64,000 nt of DNA, taken from the NCBI GenBank assembly GCA_037952775.1, contig JBANAY010000003.1:13578001-13642000 (forward strand), given 5' to 3'. The notes below the pieces were generated by a model. That model was not told the DNA's origin. It made no database searches and saw only the letters and a program-made list of their open reading frames with translations. Position 1 is the first letter of the stretch. Each line of letters begins with the position of its first letter. Below are positions 56,380 through 64,000 of this stretch, piece by piece. Position numbers and translations under genes: made by a program. Source of the stretch: Clonostachys chloroleuca (Eukaryota; Ascomycota; Sordariomycetes; Hypocreales; Bionectriaceae).

Positions 56380-56776
56380 GATCGGCGTTATGAGAGGGTT
56401 ACAAATGCAGCTACCGCAGAATTTCCAGTGGAAATTAGCTGTTTTAAGTCAGGCCTATCGAATACTTGCAACTGCAAAGACCCAGAACTTGTCCCTGGAT
56501 GGCTATCGCTGCATGATACTAATTAAGTTGCAAATCTCAAGATTTTCCCGTGGGTCGGTCCAAAGACTACCGCTGCATGATACCAAAAGGAGCTATAAAT
56601 CCCGAGTTATAGGGCCGACCTGTGGGTCAAACCTGGGGCCAACTTAGACCTTAAGTGACTCCTTTGGCATTAGAAGAGGGCGCATATGACGAAGAGTTTT
56701 CTTCTATAAGAACGCAAGGCGCTTAGGTATCATAGGGTAACTACTTTACGGCGGATCCAAAAGCAAGGAAAAAAGA

Positions 56777-57049
56777 ATGACCGACCAAAGAACAAGACAG
56801 GAGAAGAAGCAGATTAGAAGGAACTTGAAAGGGCTCCTCACCAAAGCATTCAGATATGGGCAATTGAATGGAGTCGAGGTAGGCTTGTATATTTTCTATA
56901 CGAATAAGAACAAGCTGGTTTGGTACGAGTCTGAAGGCTATGTACTCCAAGACCAGATCCAGAATAAGGTAGGCCCAATTACAAGTTATAAGATCATTTC
57001 TAACACGATGATAGAAGAAAGCGAGTTCAACGGTGCATTATGGGCCTGA
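56777..57049 (+). CDS. Small MADS-box-like (SRF-type) protein, 90 aa
   Basis: ATG at 56777 opens MTDQRTRQEKKQIRRNLKGL. Residues 8-53 (QIRRNLKGLLTKAFRYGQLN, then GVEVGLYIFYTNKNKLVWYE) follow the MADS-box pattern RRxxGLxKKAxELxxLCxxxVxLIIF..xgk. Short fungal proteins of this type (KKRKxxLxxKAHEYxxLCDADV) are common in accessory regions. MADS proteins bind CArG-type DNA as dimers. Basic N-terminal residues are present, but the Cys and some core residues differ (GLLTKAFRYGQLNG). Divergently arranged with gene C. It looks intact; DNA binding is inferred. Confidence 0.58.
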   Translation: MTDQRTRQEKKQIRRNLKGLLTKAFRYGQLNGVEVGLYIFYTNKNKLVWYESEGYVLQDQIQNKVGPITSYKIISNTMIEESEFNGALWA

Positions 57050-57596
57050 GGATATGAGGGATTTAGTCAAAGAAGCCATGAGTAACTCCGAGAAGGTAAA
57101 ACAGAGAAAGATAGAAAAACTCGACATGAGTAGTTTTCCAAAATTACCAGATAGTTGCATTAGTTTTTATGCTACCTGAGAAAGGCAGCGGGATGTGCTG
57201 CTGTATTATATCTTGATTGTATGCATGATAGTGCCTTATATGTCCGAGTCTTTTCTTGTCCTATCGTTCCATTCCAGAATGTATGCTAGGGGACTAATTT
57301 TAGGCTATCGGATCAAACTCTAGATAATCATATTATGATCTCCATCATTCCTTTCTCCAAAAGTCTCTGCGGTCTTGAAATAGGTTCATGTATCAAAGCT
57401 CACAGATAGCTTGGCAGAACAGTTGTTGTAGAGGGGATCGTTCACGGAATAGCAGCAAAATCGGCTCGAGGTACCGACCTCGGCCTCGCCTCAAATGGCG
57501 CAGGTGTTTCTATGAGTGCCGTACTAGCTAGCTTTTAACATTAGAGATAGTCTGGCAATATAACAGGCCGCAGTCGAATGCTACGTCATCCAATGT

Positions 57597-58155
57597 ATGA
57601 AAATGTTTCAAGCCTCGCATCTTATATTAGCCATTATAGGATTCACAACCATATACCTACACCACATAACGGTCGTACACAGGTCGCCAATCCCTTGTGG
57701 CGGTGATCTTGCAAGCCATAGTGATTACAGGGCGCTTTTTTCATCTTCTTTATGGAAATCTAGCCAGGTTGGACAGCTTCATCCATTCAATGTTGCATGG
57801 TCACAAGAGAAGGGATCATGTTATATTTTCCGTCCTCACAATAGAGGTAAGCCGTGGCTTCACAAAATCTATATTCCCAGACCTAAATAATTTCCGACAA
57901 ACATTGTTTCGGGTCATCGTTGAGGGACATTTGGGAAGGAGCTCCAATTTGACTCATATGCCAGTATTATCCCAGTTGCTACTGGCATGGGAATTCCCGG
58001 CATACTTCCATACGCTGTGCACCTTGTTGAATACATACTTCAACAATCAAAACCATGGTAACTACCTTGAACATAAGGTTGTACTCTACTGGCAGATGAG
58101 CGATAAAGGTAACGCCTACAACAAATTCAGGAAGCTGTTGCTAAATGGCTCGTAG
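57597..58155 (+). other. Uncertain coding region in two frames
   Basis: ATG at 57597 gives MKMFQASHLILAIIGFTTIY, a signal-peptide-like start, ending at 57890. A second frame, open from 57697 to 58155, looks more protein-like (RVIVEGHLGRSSNLTHMPVL, LLLAWEFPAYFHTLCTLLN). They could be joined by a frameshift or an unrecognised intron. No family is recognised. Confidence 0.28.
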
Positions 58156-58834
58156 CGCAATGCGGTTAGGTTGCCGACGAGATGAGCTTCCCCATAGTTG
58201 GTACATTAAACGGGTTCGTTCATGGGTCCCTGTGGCCAAGAGCGTTTCTTACCATTTCTGGACCCCAGAATTTCACCTTTTCATCACAGCAGAGACCTGG
58301 CCGCGGGCTTTATATACAACGAAGCAAGAGTTTGATATCTCGTACAAACAAATGGAACTGTATTAATGGTAATTCTTTCCAACGCTGTGTGGGAGACAGA
58401 TGGTTATACCCGCGGCAGCTTGCTGTCGGGGTGTCTTGTAAACAGGACAGCATGAGACTTTGAGTTGGAATGGGATGAATCCCTAAAACAGTGAATAGGC
58501 TTCTTGGAGTATGTTTTACGTGGTGAGGGGTGAATTCGTAATGTCATCCAGGCAAAAATTATCTTCCAAAATTAGATACTGCTGAAATTTCTTAGCCAGA
58601 TGTTTTTACTATTCGTGAGAGCATCAATAATCTGTGATTCTCAGAATCTAGTGGCAAGGTAGCTTCCTTTTGTGGTTAAAATCCTCTGAATTACCCTCCA
58701 TTTGCGCGAGTAATACTTCATGATGCGCTTAACATTCCGCCGGCCGATCTTGCCACCCATCGCGCCAACAAGTGCAGCTTAGCTTATTTCTCCGGGCTCT
58801 TTTCGCCAAAAGAACAATATACCTACATTCGGCA

Positions 58835-60088
58835 TTGGTCAATTTAAGACTGTTACTTCTAACCAGTAATTACACAGGGGATCCGTGGCCCCCTTATATC
58901 TTCGGTAATTCCTTATTTGTATCCTCATAAGAGCAACCCGGTTCAATCTCGTAAGGTCCTTCAAGGATCGTTCCAGCATGGAAATTTCTAGGGATCCTCA
59001 CATCCGTTCGGCCAAGGTTAGAACCTTCCTTCAACCTTTACGGCGATAAGATCAGAACGCTCTCTGAGCTATCGGGTATCAGGTTGATTGTCAGGTTAGG
59101 TTCGTGATCAATCCTATCGGCTAGGGTTGCTCGAGCCGATAGGTCAGGGCTCTGACGATCGGTTCCAGTGAGGTTATAACCTTTCAACCTAGCCAACCGA
59201 CCCCTCACGGATGACTTGATCCTTCTAGGTCTGTTGTATCGTAGCCGCGGCTAACGTGTAATTGAACCTTACTTTTGCCTTCGAAGCCGGGCCGGCTTCC
59301 ACGGAATTCCTGGCGTTAGTTACTAGCAAATTGTATATGCGTTCGAACAGGCTGGGCTGCGGGCTTCAACGTTCGTGGATTATCTCGGTAGTTGACGATA
59401 CCTTCCTATTGCCCGCTTGGCTCCCACAATGGGACAGACGACGAAACATGGCCACATTTGGTCACCCTACGAAGCTCTTCTTAATTATCAACGTAAAGAC
59501 AATAGAGAGGAAGCCAATTATGCTCTCATTATTCACTAGTAAATAACATCGGGAATTCCGTGGAAGCTAGTCCGGCTGCGAATGCAAAAGTAGTTCAATC
59601 GCGCAATAGCCGCAGCCAGGATGCAACCGATCTAGAAGGATCAAGTCATCCGTGAGGGGTCGGTTGGCTAGGTTGAAAGGTTATAACCTCACTGGAACCG
59701 ATCGTCAGAGCCCTGACCTATCGGCTCGAGCAACCCTAGCCGATAGGATTGATCGCGAACCTACCGACCTACCGATCAACCTAATACTGAGAGATCGGCG
59801 CGGGCCCGATGCCTCGAAGAGCGTTCTGATCCTATTGAACGCACGACTTGAAGGAAAATCATGACCTCGGTCATCCGGATATGAATATCCCTAGCAATTA
59901 CTAGCCAGAGGGATATCGAAAGGACCTTACGAGCCCGGGACCGGGCTGCTCGCATGAGAATACGATCGAGGGATTCTCAGGGATATAAGGGCCAACGGAT
60001 CCCCTCTGTAATTACTAGTCAGAAGTAACAGTCCCAATTTATCCCTTTTACCTGCAAAATTGGAGGCTGTTAGGTGGCGACACCAACA
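58835..60088. repeat. Foldback element with arms of about 470 bp
   Basis: The left arm, about 58835-59310, reverse-complements to 59550-60045. Examples are gactgttacttctaaccagtaattaca against its mirror at about 60000-60030, CTCGTAAGGTCC (58948-58959) against ggaccttacgag (59922-59933), and the nearly perfect 59148-59227/59635-59715 pair. The right arm continues to TGTTGG at 60088. About 240 bp separate the arms. No transposase frame is credible inside. A shorter copy of the outer end lies at 38663-38825. This suggests a non-autonomous element or two inverted terminal repeats. Confidence 0.72.
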
Positions 60089-60089
60089 C

Positions 60090-61415
60090 CCATGTTTTAG
60101 TTCGGTGAGAGTGTTGCTGACCAAGCGATATGTTGAATGGAACGTACGTGTTAGATATAGCACGCTTTGGTATATTAGCAGCGGAGTTGCCGAGATTAGC
60201 CGATGAACTCCTTCACGAAATATGAATAAAGGAGTGCTTTCGCAAAAGCAAATACGCGCTCCTGAACGATAAAAAGAATCATCGAATCGAAGATTTGATA
60301 GCCTATAAGTTGAGATAAAAGTTATCTGTTTCTGTGTGGGAGATGAAGGCACCCTTGTTAAATCTTTTGGCCTCAATCTTATGCTCTATGCTTGGCGAGA
60401 GCGTCTTCGGTATTCACAAGTGTGACGATTCGCCACAGCTAAAGGTCACTAGTTGAAGCGGAATTAATCGTAGACTTGAATCTTTCATTATCTAAAGAGG
60501 GTCTATGAATCAACTCTTTATTTATTGAATACTGACTCAAAAAAAACTCAAACTCGAGGAGTTCGAGGTCGATATGACTGGCACCTTCCAAGCCAGCCGG
60601 CGGGAAGCCGTGGGATTGGCTTGGCCTGACTTGGCCCGGTCTGGCTCCGCTTAGGGCATTGGGCTGGGCTGGAAGGGCTACACATCGCATCTGCATGCAC
60701 ATATTCTACAGTCCAAGCAGGTATCCAATCAGAAACAGGCTTCCAATATCATGACATCAACTGGGCGAAGAGGGACAGACAACAAGCGCTTTTTGGGCAA
60801 CATGTTGGTTCCGAGACAACGGCATTCGGAGATGGCGTAATAGAGTCGCGGCTGACGATAACACAATAAGGGTCCCACGGCTAAACAGCGCACGAAGGGG
60901 AGTAAGGCGCCCCCCAACCTTCCTGCCTACTGGGATTACCAAGAAAAACAGACCCTCGTGTCGTGGCGAAGCATTGCCACATGGAAGGGAAATGTGGAAC
61001 GGGTAAGAAGAAAGCTGACAAACTATACATGCAGGTGCGCTTACCCCGAGTATACGGATGCCACGAATGAAGCTCATTAGAGGGATACCGCTAATGATGA
61101 ACATAAAGACATATTTATTTATTAAATTCAGCCCGCCGTGGTTTAACTTGCGGACGCCTAAAGGGTCAGCACGCCCTCTCTGCCAATAAGTAAACTGAAT
61201 CGGGTGGCATGGTCCTCAAGGTGAAGCAGAGTGAGGTGGCAAAATAACAGGGGGTTCCACGGAGGAAGGATATGATTAAGCCAGAGAGGGTATGGAAACA
61301 TATGAATAACTTTATTATCTCATTTGCTTTTTCCTTATACTGTGTGCCTGGCCATGAGCTGGCCAATAGGCTAATCTATTCTCATGATTGACTCTGGACA
61401 CTAATCAGATTATCC
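60090..61415. other. Intergenic, no gene recognised
   Basis: Frames up to 149 codons exist, but the longest (60376-59927, minus) runs through the repeat and has no domain. A GC-rich patch of ttggcctgac..ggcccggtctggc words lies near 60600-60670. Confidence 0.4.
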
Positions 61416-61418
61416 AGC

Positions 61419-61784
61419 TTAGGAATTTTGAGTTGTATTACTAAGCCAGCAAAACACTTCGCTAACAGGCTTAGGTGGCGCCAAGTTATACCATACTCCT
61501 GTATCTTGGCGATCTACTCCTTCTAGCGCAGCAGCAGGAGAGTATACACATGAAAACTCATCTAAAGGATTGTCCCACGAGTGATAAACTCTTGTGACGG
61601 ATTCTTTTATATCCAGGGGGTGCCACTCATTGTCTGCTCGGATATTACCTTTATACAGCAGCGCAGCGGCTCCAAAGACCTCGAGATGTACACCTGCATA
61701 ATCTGATGGCGTCCAAGGAAGTGAGGTACATGTTTTAGGCAACAAACCCACTAGTATTGTGCGTAGAATATCCGACTTATACAT
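61419..61784 (-). CDS. Hypothetical protein, 121 aa
   Basis: ATG at 61784 opens MYKSDILRTILVGLLPKTCT. The sequence looks like a compact globular protein (YAGVHLEVFGAAALLYKGNI, RVYHSWDNPLDEFSCVYSPA), with three Cys and several Trp. No signal peptide and no recognised domain. TATA-like atataccgtatac lies about 50 bp upstream. Could be a truncated remnant. Confidence 0.4.
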   Translation of the reverse strand: MYKSDILRTILVGLLPKTCTSLPWTPSDYAGVHLEVFGAAALLYKGNIRADNEWHPLDIKESVTRVYHSWDNPLDEFSCVYSPAAALEGVDRQDTGVWYNLAPPKPVSEVFCWLSNTTQNS

Positions 61785-61799
61785 TGTAGAATCTATAGG

Positions 61800-63535
61800 T
61801 TTAGGTAGGTGTGTACATCCATACCCATATACCGTATACTGTACGAGGATTTAACTGCCCTCTTGAGTACTTATACCCGAAGACAAAATGAGCAAAAGCT
61901 GAGCCCAAATTTCGTACGGAAGCAAGTTTAAAATTGGGACATAAAAACTATTATTGATCTACATCTAGGCAGTATGTACATAAAAGGTTGGCTAAAACAA
62001 GTGTCCGCTTTTCTAATTTATAATTTATAGTAAATTTACAAAGGGGGGCGCATTTTTGGGCCGGGCGTTCGTAGTAGGACAATATAGTGGAGCAGGCGAT
62101 TGGGTTCGGGCGGAAACCGCACACATACAGCAGAGAGAGTCTACCGTGATCGCGAAGGCGGGCGTGCCGGCTGGTCCGTCGGCTGACTTGTCGAATTCGG
62201 GAAGAAAAGAGGGCATTCCAAATAGCGCAATGTAGGTTAATTAAATTGAAAGCCAGGTCTCAAGACTGTTGAATCGTCTGTACGATATTTCCCTTGCTAG
62301 CTGACCTGTTGAAGAGACGGTAGCTGGCTTCGAGCGAGAGAATCCCGTCAGGAAGGGCAAAAGGGTCTCCTGCGGTCAACATCTGAACGCCGCGGAAACA
62401 ACAGAATAAGGTAGATTGAAGCGACTTGGATTTCGCAAAAAGAAGAGGAGGCGACAGCGGCCTTTTTAAACCTCCTCATTACTTAGCTGTTCCGACCGCA
62501 GAGTCCTGACCCGGTTTTCCCCCACCTCAGTTGGTCTGCTGCTTAAGCGGGCAGAATCTGGTGAACTCTCAAAAGAAGCAGATTGTGTGGCTGTTGCTGC
62601 TCTGATAAGCCCTGGGCCTGTTTAGCACCTTCTGGAACCTAACCTTCTCAGTGCACTAATAGCAGCTGAAGGGGGAATTTTTAACGGCGGAGATTTGGGC
62701 TGTAATGTAATTTCTATTTGATATCCATTTTTTTCCCTCTTCTTTTAAAATAAACATTCTCTCCTTACTGTATAAGACGTAGAAATAGGTACTCTTGAAC
62801 TTCTAGAGAAGAATTGTATCGATTCAAACCCCGCAAGCAGGGCCTATAGGGAACTAAAGAATAATACGCCAATGTGGCCGATTTGGTAATGCAAGGCTTA
62901 GCTCTTGCTGTAACCCTTAAGACCTCCAGGGTGATCCGACCTAAAAAGGACTTAGTGAAAGTCACTAAAAAGGTGGCGGAAGGAATAGTGCTCAGCCGAT
63001 TGCATCGTCAGAAAGCCCCACATCCCACTGCGAAGCCACGCAATATCCAAGAAAAGCGCCCATATGTCCGACAACCGCTTGGACTGCCAACGCCAACGGT
63101 CAAAGTCGAGGGAGGTACGGGGTGCCCTAGGAGGAAAAGCAACTTTAGTGTTCAATAATTGTAAATCACACCTCAATTGCGTGGTATTTATTCTTCCAAA
63201 GCTTATACACATGAGAGATCAGACTAGACCCTTCAATGCGCTTTGCGAAGGTGCGATTTGCAAGATGCACTTTGACGAATGACAGTATGGTAGAGGGCTC
63301 TTTCGCCTGTGCGGCCGTTCAGGCCTAATTACATCGTCTACGGAACGACAACCATAAAAGGAAAAATAATATCAATACTTTTATGGTACCGTATGTATGT
63401 ACATACATACAGTACGTTTGTGTACTTACTAATATATACGCAATCAGAGAAAATAGACACTACATTCAATATTATTGACTCTATAGAAACGTCATTGAAC
63501 TTACGCGTAGCAACATATGCTCGGATTCTGAGACC
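61800..63535. other. Intergenic, no gene recognised
   Basis: Only short frames on both strands. The frame at 62874-63158 is basic, without a domain. A TACA-rich tract lies near 63390-63425. Confidence 0.4.
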
Positions 63536-63539
63536 AATA

Positions 63540-64000
63540 TACTCCAGCGCCTTTGATAGTTTCCTTTCCTCTTTGGAGTTAGAAAAGAAAAGATCACTCA
63601 TAATGATATTTCATATTGATTTATGAATGCGTTAGTACCTGAGGGTGTTGGCTTCTAATTAGGAGCAGGACTGTTAAAAGGATTCAGGCATCACGTTAAG
63701 TATGTTCTAAACAACAAATCATTCATAAACTACTTTCAATATCCTTGTCTACATACATGTAATTATTCCATGGTATCAAAAAATTATATATCAGATTCTC
63801 TCATCTTTCCAGGGCAAGTGTAACATGGGAGTAATAATTAAAACAATTAATGGCGTGGTGCCTGTATTAGTTCGAGTGACAAAGAGGGAAATCGTTGACC
63901 ATTTCGATTGCGATACCCCCATCTTGAAGTAGGTTAGATGGCATCATAAGAATGTCTAGGGATAAATAAAGATCCTGGTCTAGTAGTTCAAGGAATTTCA
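63540..64000. repeat. Direct repeat with 18177-18690 (gene X 3' end and flank)
   Basis: It starts with the last codons of gene X (cagcgcctttgatagtttcc) and follows its 3' flank to the window edge. The upstream body of gene X is not recognisable here, so this copy is 5'-truncated. Confidence 0.8.

Noticed and set aside
59927..60376. Minus-strand frame of 149 codons
   Set aside because: Most of it lies in the foldback arm, and the same peptide words appear at 38643 because the DNA repeat is shared; no domain or start context supports a gene.

Overview
The window looks like an accessory, repeat-rich chromosome segment of a filamentous ascomycete (Pezizomycotina). The evidence is the short introns (about 46-80 nt, GT..AG, often with CTAAC/CTGAC-like branch sites), the fungus-specific families present (DUF3723, CFEM receptor, HET, fungal patatin-like proteins, spherulin-type cupin), and transposons whose stop codons and TpA enrichment resemble repeat-induced point mutation (RIP). 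Species cannot be told from the sequence. All exon joins were worked out by eye, and no database search was run.

Layout. 0-1.6 kb: 5' part of a DUF3723 gene running off the left edge. 2-4.7 kb: a decayed Helitron. 5.1-7.4 kb: a Cys/His-rich protein and a truncated RBR-type ubiquitin ligase. 7.4-11.6 kb: almost empty. 11.6-19.3 kb: a coiled-coil gene (here called A), relics of its partners B and C, a Pcl-type cyclin, another coiled-coil gene (X) and Tc1-like transposase fragments. 20.4-24.4 kb: a pseudokinase and a BCS1-like AAA protein lacking the Walker A lysine. 25.6-32.7 kb: a CFEM receptor, an F-box-like protein, a PAQR (hemolysin III/adiponectin-receptor type) protein and a hypothetical gene. 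33.3-35.8 kb: a gene graveyard with HNH, CVNH-LysM and HET remnants. 36-44.2 kb: the best preserved block, with a chromo-like/AT-hook protein, a RING plus patatin-like phospholipase and a secreted cupin. 44.5-46.4 kb: a complete but mutated pogo/Fot-type transposon with terminal inverted repeats and TA duplications. 47-51 kb: another copy of the A-B-C cassette and an unknown gene. 53-57 kb: a broken Nudix gene, a cyclin fragment, the only intact copy of coiled-coil gene C and a small MADS-box-like protein. 58.8-60.1 kb: a foldback element with long inverted arms. The right end repeats sequence found at 18.2 kb.

How it fits together. Most intact genes are single units without operon logic. Three themes stand out. 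(1) A dispersed cassette of small helical/coiled-coil proteins (A, B, C, with X as a possible cousin) is present in four places and keeps its gene order; it matches no family I recognise. (2) DUF3723, patatin-like, HET-like and receptor genes together recall the cargo of Starship giant transposons, although no DUF3435 captain is in the window. (3) Many genes exist as one intact copy plus fragments elsewhere in the window (cyclin, F-box protein, cassette genes), which points to segmental duplication followed by decay.
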